Source of the DNA: Phoronis australis
Taxonomy: Eukaryota > Phoronida > Phoronidae
Length of the DNA stretch: 64,000 bases
NCBI GenBank assembly: GCA_002633005.1
Contig: NMRA01000480.1
Span: 113,696-177,695, forward strand
Reading direction: 5' to 3'
Positions 1 to 11,581 of the stretch are shown here, one piece after another; positions within the stretch are counted from its first letter, which is position 1, and every line of letters starts with the position of its first letter. The notes below the pieces were generated by a model that saw only the letters and a list, made by a program, of their open reading frames with translations, was not told the DNA's origin and did no database searches. The translations under genes and the position numbers were made by a program.

Positions 1-2126
1 TATCCGCCTTTATGCAACACTTGAGTAAAACCAAGGAGCGACATGGCTTGACATATCTGTTACAAAACAGTTGACAGTAACATGTCTTCAATTTGTACAT
101 TAACTATTTGAAAAGTAATAGAATTGGAGAAAATGTGCAAAAATAGATAAAAAGATAAGTAGAAGCACAGACACAAGTAATAGTAGCCTGCTCCTAGAAT
201 TGATGCATAGGCACGTGCACCTGTACACAAAACAGTTGCCAAAAGATTTCCTTGAAGAAAATCATTGGATTATTCATACTGGCCTAAATACACGCATATA
301 CGGTATGGCGATTGCTATCGTATATTCTGGTTAGATTGACAGACTGCTCTGTGATGCCGTGTTAGGTAAATTTTGCATGACCCCCAGTGCAGATGCTTGT
401 TGATTAAACCATGTCACACCTTGGTCCCCCTGAATGTGTATTTAACAACCCATAGTCATGTTCTTACCAGCTCATATGATCAATGCTACATTTGTGTGAA
501 TTGTGATTGGTTTTCTGTACCGCCTCTTTGTGTAGGTGGTTACTGTTTTTACCTGCACACATGCAGTGCACATTATCATGTGGTGGGTTCAATTATTGTG
601 TGGCACAATGTTCCAGGTATAAACAGAATGAGAAGTGCTCTCTAACACTGCTCACATTAAACACTAATGTGCCATCAGCAGCAGTATAAAGAGTATAGTT
701 ACACTTATTTCTCACAAGCTTGTTGCAGGCAGTGTTGTCAGACTTTACCTACTCTGCATCACTTAGTTGTCTGGTAGATCAATTAAACCATACCAGTCTC
801 TTATATTCCAGGTTTTTGTAATGCGTTCAGTAAAAATTGTGAGCTGGAATTACCTGTGCTTATGTATATGGAAACAGGCTTCAGTGAAGAGCATGCCTAC
901 TTCTTAGTCATTGGCAATTGTTGTTCACAAACACCAGTCCAGGCAAATATATTCAACTTCAATTGACTTTTGTAAAGGCAGACTGAAGTGCTTTGGGATT
1001 TGCTGGAAATATCATGAGCTCATGAACTTTATTTAAAATATCATACAAATGTTGTGTCCATAACCGATGATGCTTTCATTTCTAAACTGATAAGGAGGCC
1101 ATTCATTGGTGGAGGTGGGGCAGAAGCCTGGGTCAGTCCATACTTGGAATAACATGTTGATAACATTGTCTGGGCCAAATGAATTGAACATGAATCATTG
1201 CTTTGGGACCTTTACTATCAGGTACAACTTTAGACAGGATTCCAGAAAGTCTAGTTTGCGAACACAACTTTGGCATAGTTCTTCATGTTGTTGACTTAGA
1301 TCACTATGCAATTTACTTGTGAAGAATGTCTCAGTTGATTGGCATCCACTTGACTAGTAATATGAGTTGCTATTATTACAATTGTTTTAATGAGATTCAC
1401 ACATAGGTTATGAAGGCTGTGTAAAATAAAAAGAGTGATTTCAGCAATTATTGCTGTCCGGAATTTATGACCTTTTAAGATTTTCATTGGTTGCGAGCGA
1501 ACTCGCATTACCAGCCAGTTCCAATGCGTTTTTGGTCTGCACGTACTCTAAATCATGTCTCAGTCTGCATGTGTATCACTGTGCCAGTTTTAGCCACTGG
1601 GTAAAAATAGCCTCTTGACATCTGCTGGTGTTCTTCACTGGAATTTGTTTTTTCATTGAGGTGGAGAGGGAGATATTTTTGTGTTGTTATTGACTCAGGA
1701 CACGCTCAGGTCAGTGACCTCACCAGTTCCAGCTCCTGGCATACTTGTGGCCATGCAGTCATCCTGCTATTTCTACTGTATCTCATTAAAAGGGACTGTT
1801 GATTGTAATTAGTGTATCCTTATTTGGAATAATGCACTCTTGATGTTATTGCTGTGTAAGTTCTAATTTTTAGTATCATAAAGGTATTAACAATTCTGGT
1901 TTTAGGCCATAGTAGATAACTAGCATTTTTGCATTAATCAATGTCATATTTACAATATGAATGCATCTCTAAATGTTTGCTTTGAACTCCTACATAATGA
2001 GTAGAAACAAAACATACAAGTAAAGGCAATACAAGCAACCAATCACTAACAATCAGGGCCAGAATGAGATAAGAACAAAAAATTGCCGGGGACAAAACCA
2101 AAGTTGTGTGAGTTTGATAAAGTCTG
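1..2126. other. No recognisable gene or element
   Basis: Both strands hold only short open frames (under about 90 codons) with no family signature, no coding-like composition and no splice-flanked conserved segment. I see no terminal repeats. It may be intron of the SLC6 gene further right or intergenic DNA; the sequence does not decide. Confidence 0.5.
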
Positions 2127-2128
2127 TA

Positions 2129-2510
2129 CGTTAAGTATTGACTATGGACTCCATACAGTGCACATTAAGTATTGACAATTCACTCCATACCCTGCACATT
2201 AAGTATTGACAACAGACTTCATACACTGCACATTAAGTGTTGACAACACACTCCATACCCTGCACATTAAGTATTGACAACACACTCCATACCCTGCACA
2301 TTAAGTATTGACAACACACTTCATACCCTGCACATTAAGTGTTGACAACACACTCTATACACTGCACAATAAGTATTGACAACACACTCCATACACTGCA
2401 CATTAAGTATTGACAACAGACTTCATACACTGCACATGGAAGTATTGACAACACACTCCATACTCTGCACACTAAGTATCGACAACAGACTCCATACCCT
2501 GCACATTCAA
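2129..2510. repeat. 34-bp minisatellite, about 11 copies
   Basis: Tandem copies of a 34-bp unit built on CACATTAAGTATTGACAACA followed by CTCCATACCCTG. Copies differ by scattered substitutions (ACACACTCC, ACAGACTTC, ATTCACTCC) and a few one-base indels. The open frame on the minus strand through this array is a by-product of the periodic sequence. Confidence 0.93.
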
Positions 2511-2686
2511 GTTTAAGCATATTTGAATGTTGCTTCTTCTGTCCAGTGTTCTCCACGACCTATTTTGACTCGACGCGCCAGGTTTAAAACCTTGGCTGGC
2601 TTGGTACTCAGCCCTCAGCACATAATCAGAGCCTGATATTAGCAACAGTACACACAGTTCACTTTACAAAGACGCAGTTAACAATA

Positions 2687-3766
2687 CAGTATTCGCCATA
2701 ATAAGGCGCCCGGGGCGCTTAGTAAAATTTGTTTCAGGGTGGTGGTGCTTATTGGAACCCAAGGCGTTTGAAACCTTTTCCGAAACGGGTGAAATCGGAA
2801 GTTAAAATTCATCAAATTAACACTCTGTGATGTATTTGTAACCTATGATAGACTTTCTACAAAATCATGGCACATTGCCACCAAACTTTGTTGTTAAATT
2901 ACGATCATTTTACAGAAAATTGTGCTGAAATCCCAGGGCGAAAACTCGCTGATGCCTCAACAGGGCAGCTTGAATAAAAATATAGTTTCGACTCAACAAA
3001 TTAATTTCCTGAAATCGTCACTTAAGTTTTCCAAATAGCATCCCTAAGATTTTAAGTTTCTGTGGAGTCAGTATAAAGAACAAGATTGGTTCAAATCTGC
3101 GCAACATGAGAAAAACCTCTGGATGAACACACATGTCGTAGTCACGTGACCTTTGTTTTGAAAGTCGTCTGCGTGTGTGAGTGAGCGAGAGCGTGCGTGT
3201 CATCAGCGTTCATTTGCCGGAGTAAACGCAATATAACGATATAGGTGTGCATTGTAATTAAAGAATAACACAAGTAGTATCTTGAGAATGCGTTTTATTT
3301 AGCACTTGCTGAACACATCTATTAAAACGTGCGAGAATTGTCTGGGTAGGACCTAAGGCCGAAGGTCATTGAGTCGCCGTGAGACTGGATGTGTGACAGT
3401 CTGAGTTATTTTCCGGGTGATTCGGGGGCGGAGGTGTCCACTATAAATGGGGCATTTTATCAGGTATTTTAGTTTAAAAACGCCAATTATGAATACATTA
3501 AAAAGTGATTAATAAAGCAATCCCTCTTAAAAATATCGTAACAGTTTTTATGGCATTACAAACTTGCTGAAATTATTATTTGTTTCTTGCCAATGTGCTA
3601 CCCGTAGTTTCATGGATAGTTTTCCCGAAGACTAATGTCTGCGATGACAAGTGACAGGTATGTAGCGCGCGCTTCCTGGCCACGTGCTTTTAACAAATTT
3701 TTTTATTCGTGATGCAGTCGTCCGCTGAAATGGGCACTTCGAGTATGATTCGCGGTTTTCACGTGT
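2687..3766 (+). mobile_element. 3'-truncated copy of the TA-targeting TIR element seen complete at 47297-48799
   Basis: The left end CAGTATTCGCCATAATAAGG follows a TA and matches the left terminal repeat of the element at 47297. About 1.08 kb then stays collinear with it: the GGTGAAATCGGAAG stretch, the ATTACGATCATTTTACAGAAAA stretch (quoted in parts), the GTTTGTTTTGAA segment and the CACGTGCTT segment. Similarity stops at GATTCGCGGTTTTCACGTG, exactly where the other copy enters its HIRAN-like open frame, where this copy has a stop. No right terminal repeat is present. It is a decayed, non-autonomous fragment. Confidence 0.75.
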
Positions 3767-5740
3767 AGTCCCTACAAAATGTCAAAAAGTAGGTCACGCC
3801 TGACCAGTTCAGTGTACTTTTTTGAAACCTATATAAATACCTCCAGTGGAGATGTTAAATAAGGCTATAGAATAGAGAAAATACAGTGTTGACTACTGAA
3901 ATTGAACTCTAGAAATTTGCACTTGGTATTGTGGAGAACACTACTGTCATGGAATTACAGTGCTTTCCTAAAGAAATAAAAGTTATGTCCAAAACTGCCA
4001 TTTTTCCAATTTCTAAAAACTAGTGACCGTTATACAATATTAACTTTGAAAATTACGAAGGAAAGTTTCTTCTTGTTTTTATTTGTTGGAAATTTTAATA
4101 AAATAATTTTCACTGTTCTGCTATATTGCGTTATAGAAGAAAGTTAACCATAAGTCTATATTGCGTTATAGATTGAAGAAAGTTAACCATAAGTCTATAT
4201 TGCGTTATAGATTGAAGAAAGTTAACCATAAGTCTATATTGCGTTATAGATTGAAGAAAGTTAACCATAAGTTGGCTTTGACCAATTTTTCACTCTTGTC
4301 CATTTTGGCTCTGATGCTTCCTGCGATTGGTTGTTAACATTTTTTTACTGGTGTGCATTGTTTGTATTGACGATGCTTGGACTTAGAACCAGAGGTTTGG
4401 ATGTATGTTTTAGTGTGTATATTGAGAATTATGACATTGATTAGTGCCAAATAGGTTTGTTTAGCATTAATTCTTCCAATTACCTGTAGTAAACTAAACT
4501 GAAAATGAACCAATGTGATTGAACAGTTGACAAAATAGTTTGAAGACTTAAATGTGACTTAAATGTCAGGAACCCATGCCCTAATGGAAAAATTTCTCAG
4601 TTTTGTACACGCTCTGTCCAAGTGAATTCTTATTTCGTCTTAAATTTTCAATGCATAACGAGAAAATAGCATAGCTGATTCTGGTCTGTATTTTTTGAAA
4701 ATTGATGCAGCATTTTTAATTGTCCATATTTTCAAAAAGATGCCACCTGATTAGGCCTCAATCTTTCTTTTTTTTCCTCCTAGCAACGCCTGATGCCACC
4801 TGAAATGATTCATCCACGATCCTTCTGCTCTAGTTAGTCAATGCAATTGATTCCAGCTTTGACGCACTTCAAAAGGAGTTGCACAGTCCTGAACCACTTA
4901 TGCGGTTTTGTCCTTATAAGAACTTTCCAGGAAAATTTACCTTGCTTTTAATATGGTTTGCATGGTTTAGCTGTCGCCAAACATTCCAAAAAATGGAGCA
5001 TTTGCAACTGTGCTTTTTTGTCCCTGGAGTTTTTATCTTGTATATATTACGGTACAAAATTGATTAAGCGGTCAGAAAATACTTATGACATTTCCCAGAA
5101 AAAAAATTTAAATCAACGCAATTAATTTGGTCTACATAATGCTCATTTGTCAGCTCTTGTTGATTTTGTGTTAACACACATTGTCTTAAAATTTCAGTGT
5201 GTTCTAAAAAGTAGTTTTGTGAGATGATAACTCATTTCAGTGACCTTAGTTACTGCTGTGATAAATATTTCACATCTGCTGTTTTATCTGTGATAGCAGA
5301 AAATAAGTGTAATGCTAGCTGTTTTGTAGATGTGTCTGAACCTGCAAATCTTGAAATAACTCCTAATAATTTCGTAACCGTATTTAATATTTGTGTGTCT
5401 CATAAGTATAATAAGATATGCAAAGTGCATATTAATAACAGCATCTTTTCCTAGATGCATTGTTGAGGAAATATGGTGTTAAAAGATGCTTTTGGAAAAC
5501 CTGTGTTCTTTTTGATCAGTCCAGTGTTACTCCCATAGAACTCTAGCCCTACCTTGCTTTGTGTCTTGCAGTTGATCTGCAAATCTAGTGGTCCATTGCA
5601 TTTTAAACCATTCGCTTGGCATTTCCCTGTTGTTACCTGTCCTAGTGAGGCACACCTCTGGCTTTTCTCAGCTAGCTAGCAACCAAGGACATCTGGCATC
5701 AAACACTGCACAGGCTGAGGCTTGAAAGCAATGACCAGTA
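3767..5740. other. No gene seen; AT-rich, apart from the 39-bp array listed separately
   Basis: Open frames at 4879-5067 and 5224-5454 are short, AT-rich and resemble no protein family I know. No terminal repeats or splice-flanked conserved segments were found. Confidence 0.45.
4121..4272. repeat. 39-bp tandem repeat, 4 copies
   Basis: The unit begins CTATATTGCGTTATAGATTG and continues AAGAAAGTTAACCATAAGT. The first copy lacks the four bases ATTG; the next three look identical, so the expansion is recent. Confidence 0.93.
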
Positions 5741-5921
5741 GCTTACATCCATACCTATAATGTGAGTGACCTCTAGTGTCAAGTGCTTACATCCATACCT
5801 ATAATGTGAGTGACCTCTAGTGTCAAGTGCTTACATCCATACCTATTATAAATGTGAGTGACCTCTAGTGTCAAGTGCTTACATCCATACCTATAATGTG
5901 AGTGACCTCTAGTGTTAAGTG
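5741..5921. repeat. 44-bp tandem repeat, 4 copies
   Basis: The unit starts GCTTACATCCATACCTATAA and continues TGTGAGTGACCTCTAGTGTCAAGT. The third copy carries a short insertion (CCTATTATAAATG); the fourth ends in GTTAAGT. Confidence 0.93.
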
Positions 5922-5966
5922 CCACATGCTCTGCTGCAGAACTCTCGTAGGTTGTGTTATGAAAGA

Positions 5967-6092
5967 AGACATTAATTTAGGGGCTTGTCCCCTAATCCAT
6001 AATTTAGGGGTCTGTTTCCTAAGACATAATTTAACGGCCTCTTCCCTAACGTATAATTTAGGGGCATCGTCCTAATTTTTGCAAGAGAAAGC
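5967..6092. repeat. Degenerate roughly 30-bp repeat, 4 copies
   Basis: Four spaced copies of ATAATTTAGGGG followed by a C/T-rich tract and CCTAA. Each copy has a small internal inverted pair (TTAGGGG with CCCCTAA, clearest in copy 1), so single-stranded DNA could form a row of short hairpins. Confidence 0.75.
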
Positions 6093-6312
6093 TAGTGAGC
6101 TCACATGCCTTGCATGTTGTTCTTGGCAATATTTTGCGAATACTCGTGTGATCTTACCCTCAACCAATAAAGACCCCGCTCAGAAGGCTCAGGCACCTTT
6201 CCCGTCAGATAAGTGAGGGCCTTCGGTTATATAGCCAAGTGCTTACTTGCCAAGGAATGTTAAGGTTACCTGTACCCCTAATTGGTATGTTGTATTTATC
6301 CTAAAATATCTA

Positions 6313-7115
6313 CCGTAAACCTGCGAGTTAACTCTGAGACATGGGCTGGGCTATGGGCGCTTAAACCGAAAATTGGCAAAAGTTTGGAGTGAGCTATTGC
6401 CCAAGCAGTGGCCGCTTACGTCCAAAATGTTGTACTGCAGAACTTCATGAAACACGAATGGCAGTCCACTTACCGTAACAGCAAGTACTCTTTCAGATCA
6501 TTGAACGTGACTAGTTTCCTGGATTAAAACACAGGTGATTCGTTCCCGGCCCAAACTTTGCAAGTGCAACGAGAGGGGGGATGTTATTTTAAAATTGCTC
6601 AATTCAAATCTGGGTCCACCATGTGTGCAATTGCACCGAGATGGGGGTTTAATTAATTGGTCAATTCAAGTCTAGGTCCACCCGGGAGATAAATCTAGCA
6701 AAATCACGTGCTCCGTTCATGCAACTTGTACGCACTAATAACTTCACAGTCTGATCAAGATCATTACTGGATGACTAATCTCATAGTAGAAAAGTGCCAG
6801 TTCTATAAAAATCTATGGAGTTGGCGTATATTGATTTAACAAAAGACTTGTTAATAAGTTTAAGTAAAGGTAGTTGCAGTGCTTATAAGTTATTCCACAA
6901 ATGCTGGCTAAAAATGCACTTTTTGAGACTGTGGTACGTAAGCATGCCATGTTTCCAACAAACACGGAAGTCCGAGCGGGTGGCAAGGCTGGATGAGCAA
7001 TTACCCAAGAAGCTGAAATTTGTGCAAAGTGGTGGATGGGCGTTTACATGGAAATTTGGCAAAAGTCGGGGCTGGGCGATTACCTGGGTATAGGCGTTAA
7101 CTTGCGAGTTTATGG
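6313..7115. mobile_element. TIR element with TA target duplication, CCGTAA family, 803 bp
   Basis: It starts CCGTAAACCTGCGAGTTAAC and ends GTTAACTTGCGAGTTTATGG, an imperfect terminal inverted repeat of about 20 bp. TA flanks both ends (6311-6312 and 7116-7117). Internally it has the family's GGGCGCTTAAAC, GGGCGATTACC and GGGCGTTTACATGG motifs near the ends. The open frame at 6815-7093 shows no transposase motif, so the copy looks non-autonomous. The TIR sequence differs from the 10.7, 12.3 and 37.4 kb copies (CTGCGAG in place of GTTCGGG), suggesting a subfamily. Confidence 0.8.
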
Positions 7116-7985
7116 TAATTAATTAGCCACTGTCAACCGTTGAAAGAATATATTTTCTGAAAAGAGAAGTCGTAACGAATTTATCTATGCCATCCACAAC
7201 ATTGTGCCATTGTTGTGGTCCCGTTAGTCGGCGTTTTGGGTGAAAAAGTTCCGTTTTTGAAAGGTACTCCAATAACAAATTGATCCTTTAATGTTCATTT
7301 TAAGACTTTGGACAACAAAACTTAGGCAAATTTGCTCCAAAACCATGTCTGGGATTTTGAATAAAATGAAACATTTTCTAATCTGAAAAATATGCTTATT
7401 TGCAATCACTTTTTCAGAAACAATGTGACTTTTAATCAAAATATCGAGGCACGGTTTTTGTATTGAATGATTGTACTGTTTGAAAATTCAAACTCCGAGG
7501 AAATTCGTTGACTATTTTCGAAGACATTGTGGTTCGAGGTTAGTAGACTGACCCAAACAATGAATGAAGAAAAACTTCGCTCTGTGTTTGCTGTAGCCTC
7601 CTCACTGTTTTGCTGTTGCAGTATGATTAAAACTGTGGCTGTGAAATGTGGTCAGACACTTCTATAGGTCACCATAGTTACATAAACTTTATGAGACTCC
7701 AGGACCAAATACAGTTGTAAGGGTAAAACAAAATGTGTTTGAAATCTCCTCATATTTTGCCATGAATTAAAGAAATATTTAAAAAATAAAATTTATTGAG
7801 ACAGGTATACATATCCTTAATGAGGTCTAGCATGACCTCATTTTACAGGCATAATACAACTGCTTCTGAATGGAATGGTGTTTGTCTCCCTAGCTGGAGG
7901 ATGAAGCTTGCCTCTGGGCCAACTGACTTTACTGACGTTCTTTAGTTCACTTGGTCTTCACAATTTTGACATCAGTTCATTGCCG
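7116..7985. other. No recognisable gene or element
   Basis: Only short frames are present (longest 71 codons at 7224-7439, minus strand) without recognisable motifs. Confidence 0.45.
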
Positions 7986-7989
7986 TTGG

Positions 7990-8205
7990 GTAGAAAAAAT
8001 TGCAGGTGGCCGGATACACGTTGTACCTGACGTGCGCAGGCCGCGCATGTGGGCCCATTGCACTGATCATCGGGAACCATTTTTATGCTTTGTTAATATA
8101 TAGTGAAAACCGAGCTGATTAGGTAGAAACCTGGCTTAGCTGTGTGACCCAGTGGTACTCTAACCCACGACCTGGAGTAAAGAAAGCGGGCACCTATTAC
8201 ACTAC
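7990..8205 (-). mobile_element. tRNA-derived SINE copy, minus strand, 5'-truncated
   Basis: Read on the minus strand it matches the SINE at 46832-47078. The tRNA-like part retains TCGTGGGTTAGAGTACCAC, a decayed B box, and then the shared body follows: GCCAGGTTTCTACCTAATCAG, TATTAACAAAGCATAAAAATG, GATCAGTGCAATGGGCCCAC, CGGCCTGCGCACGTCAGGTA and CAACGTGTATCCGG. The A-box end is lost at 8205. It is more diverged than the + strand copy and no target duplication is evident. Confidence 0.85.
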
Positions 8206-8209
8206 ATAT

Positions 8210-9190
8210 GCGGATTTAGGGGGGTCCAGGGGGCACGCCCCCCCCCCTTGGCTGCCGCAAAAAAAATAAAATGGCAAGAGCATAGGGAAATGTTGAGTTT
8301 ATTAATTAACCCCGGTAATTAAAATTATACGGATGAAACAAGATTTAAATGTTTTGCAGTTTTAGTGTTTGGAGAAGGGTGGAGGGTGCTCAAATCCAAT
8401 TTCAAGTGTCAAATTGAGAACACGGCGCATTCGTAACGGAACTATGGCTAAGTATAGGCTCTCCTGCGATATCCCAGGCGACCGGCAGTGGCGCTGCGCA
8501 CTACGACTCCGTTTCCGTCGTCTGCTCTAATGTGCAATGAACAAAATTTACTTCATTTTTTAAAGAAAATGGAACCTGAGTGATGAAAAAACAGAAACTG
8601 CTGGTACGATGTCAATTTTAATCAAAGCCTTAGTGAATCATTCAGAAACTCAGAGTTCTTTCTTTGTCAAACCATAACAAAGCAATCCCGTCATTATTGC
8701 CAACACGAAAAACGGATTTGGTCTTTTGGGCATTTGAAGACTATTTTGAATACAACAAATTTGTTAAGAATCGATGGCACAAAATATAAAACGTGTAATA
8801 AGCATTACAAAAAGAAGTAGGGTTCGCACGCAAATGCTTTGAACCATAAACGAGTAGGTCTCTTAGTATAAGATTAGTAGCTAAATCGTGGTGGCGTAGT
8901 GGTAAAGCACGCGCACTCTATTTGCCAGGTTGTAAGTTCGAGTGTCTGGTACTGGCAGTTTTTTCTGTTTGACACATTTTTTTGCCTTTTTTCTTGGGTA
9001 ACACTTCAAGAATCGAGGAAAATGCTTGATTGTTAGAGGAAAAAACAAAAAATTTCCTAGGCGGGAGGGGGTTTGCCCCCCTCCTGACTTACCCCCATTC
9101 AGTGCTATGCGCATCTACAATCTTGGTTTGCGCAAATGCTTACAGCTGGACAAAATGTTGGGCCCCCCCTTGTGATATCCTAGATCCACC
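8210..9190. repeat. G/C-run-bounded repeat of uncertain type
   Basis: The left edge GGATTTAGGGGGGTCCAGGG and the right edge GGGCCCCCCCTTGTGATATC...AGATCC form a loose inverted pair. A second G/C-run motif (GGGAGGGGGTTTGCCCCCCT) lies inside at 9062-9082. No transposase is visible. It could be a non-autonomous DNA element or adjacent repeat fragments; the boundaries are approximate. Confidence 0.35.
8886..8955 (+). repeat. tRNA-like SINE head, A and B boxes
   Basis: GTGGTGGCGTAGTGGTAAAG resembles an A box and GTAAGTTCGAGTGTCTGG a B box, at tRNA-like spacing. It differs from the SINE at 46832. The acceptor arms do not pair well and there is no clean cloverleaf, so a functional tRNA gene is unlikely. 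A T-rich body follows. Confidence 0.55.
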
Positions 9191-10158
9191 AATGCACTAA
9201 GCCACACTGCTTCCTCTGCGGTTGGATAACAAAGTGTGCTGAATTGCTCCCTCTGTTTGTTGAAGCCAACTTTGAGATGCCTCTTCATTTCACACATGCG
9301 TTTAAGTCATCTCTTGTCTCCCTTCAAAGCCAATCTGTGGGATTTGCTGGATTATTCGCTGGCAGTAAATTAACTTTCTTCTCATTAGGTAGACTAAGTA
9401 AAAGTTCTCTTTGGGTTACTAATGAGTTTTGAGTAATCTTCTTTGCCGGAGATTTATTGATTTTGGATGCAATTCCCAAGTCTTCACTTGCTTAATATTA
9501 TCACATTCTTTCCATATTCTTATAATATACACAACTTGTTAAGTTTGCTAAATCGAATCCTTTTATTGATTACTCTGTTGGCATATGGTAGTGTTCATCA
9601 ATTGCTCTTGTTGCCTGATTGTAAGTCAGAATGCCATCAAGTCCATGTTCCTACACTGATCATTCCTTGCCAGATGATGACCACCTGGGCAAACCTTTCC
9701 TTCTTGCTGAATGTGTTAAATCTTAGATCACACAAACACCATGAGAAATCACTGGAGTTAAAGGCGAGTGTTTCGTTAAAATGGTGGCTAGGGATGTGGT
9801 AGGTTGATGAGGCTTGAATGCTTAAGAGATAGGATTCATGGACCGTAAGATAGCATTCATGGATCATTAGAATTCCCAAATCATAAGCTAGAATTCGATG
9901 TTTCCAAGATTTTTAGCAGCAACCACCTGGCTAGTGTCTTGGCTCCAATTTTGGCCAAATAATGTTATCTAGACGGTGCTAAGTTGTTGCCGAATTACTG
10001 AAAAGGGAGCAAATTTCCACATTGAGGAAGTGTTTGTAGTACACATAGATTGATTGATTGTCATGTATTGCAGTGGAACGTGTATGAATTGCTGGGCATG
10101 TTTAGTGGTTCATTATAGTTTCTCATTAGTACTTGGCAGTCAAAATGAGAGTGCTTTA
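9191..10158. other. No supportable gene
   Basis: Frames at 9467-9802 (+, 111 codons) and 9637-9879 (-, 80 codons) overlap on opposite strands. Neither has a recognisable domain, and the + frame is leucine-rich from AT-rich sequence. No splice-flanked conserved block is seen. Confidence 0.4.
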
Positions 10159-10265
10159 TTGGATACCTATATCATTGGATATCTATATTATTGGATATCT
10201 ATATTATTGGATATCTATATTATTGGATATCTATATTATTGGTTATCTATATTATTGGATATCTC
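10159..10265. repeat. 16-bp minisatellite, about 6.5 copies
   Basis: Unit ATTGGATATCTATATT in near-perfect tandem. Its period is not a multiple of three, so it cycles through all reading frames without a stop and creates overlapping false frames at 10054-10345. Confidence 0.95.
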
Positions 10266-10727
10266 TACAGAGTGAGTATGGGTATGTAGTACACTATTTG
10301 GCTAACTTTGGAATGTCTCAGAAATGGCTTATGGGATTTCTTTGAAACTTTCAGATACTATGCTTCTTTCACAAGATTTTATCTGCAATTGCTTTTAAAA
10401 TTTTCTGTTTGACACAAGGGGTTATCAAAATGAGACTTGTATGGTGTACATAAAAAAACTCAAAAGTTGCATGGAACAGAAATTAAATGATAATTTAGAA
10501 AACTGTAACAAGCAATTTTCAGATTTTATTTTCAACATATATGTTAAATGAAGTTGGTCCAACATTATTGGTACCATTGTTTTGCTATCAATGTACCTTC
10601 ATTTGTTCTTACATTGTTAGTGAGTACTTCCTAATATCGCCATGCAAATGAATCCTCCTGTGTTTTCACTATGGTTTGGACTACACAAGTTAACTAATAA
10701 AAGCTCTTACATTTTTGCTTTTTGATA
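10266..10727. other. No recognisable gene or element
   Basis: AT-rich sequence between the 16-bp array and the nested transposon block; no domains, terminal repeats or tandem arrays seen. Confidence 0.45.
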
Positions 10728-11581
10728 TACCGTAAACGTTCGGGTTAACGCCCTGGGAGGTTAAATTGGCAAACCCAAAAATTCAGAGATGGGCGTGAAA
10801 TTTCCAGAAATCGTGGGTGAGTGGTTGACTGAACGTGGGCGCTTATTAAGACAGACAACTGCCCTAGGCAGTTAATGTTACCTCATGATCAGATTCAGAG
10901 TTCCACACAACACACGTAGTCGGAACGCGTAGAGCTTTTCAAAGAGCTTTATCGTCAAGTCACCAAATCTTAATGTTGCTAATAATGTCATAACAGCGGA
11001 TGATCCAATCAAATGCTTTTTGCGCTCAGGTCAGTCATTCACAGCTAAATTTACAAAATTGTTGAATAATATCCCCGTGCCGTCCTGCGATTTTATCAGA
11101 GCTGTAGTGCGCAGATGACCAGTGACAAAAACTTGGATTGCAACTATTCTCACGCGATGATGCTGCAGAAGTGCGTGTGTGCAAACTTCTCTTGTTGCAG
11201 AGGTCACAGCAGACATCACATTTATGGTGCTCGCTGTCAAGTTCCGAGTCAGACCAGTTTTAAAATTAGATGTGATAAAAGTAATAAAAGTTGTTTGGGA
11301 TGTTCATGTTCGAGACTCGGTGACTTAGTGAGTGACATTTTCAACGTATGGTCCTGCGGCTAGCTGTTTTATCTCGAGCGCCCGGCGTTGCTCACTTCCA
11401 GTTGTGTGAAACATGCCACGCAAAGAAGAAGAGAGGGGGGGGGGCAAGTGGACATGAGCCAAAAGTTACCACAAAGACATTACTCAAAAACAAGCATTTC
11501 TAGTGTGCGCTTACAGTAGAGTCCGAGGAAAAAATTACTAGTTCGTACACGTATCTGCATTGGTAAAAATAATTTGTAGAT

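Noticed and set aside
9467-9802. 111-codon frame as a gene
   Set aside because: Leucine-rich translation of AT-rich DNA, no domain, and an overlapping frame on the other strand.
10054-10345. Two overlapping frames with Ile/Tyr/Trp repeats
   Set aside because: They are produced by the 16-bp tandem array, whose period lets every frame stay open.
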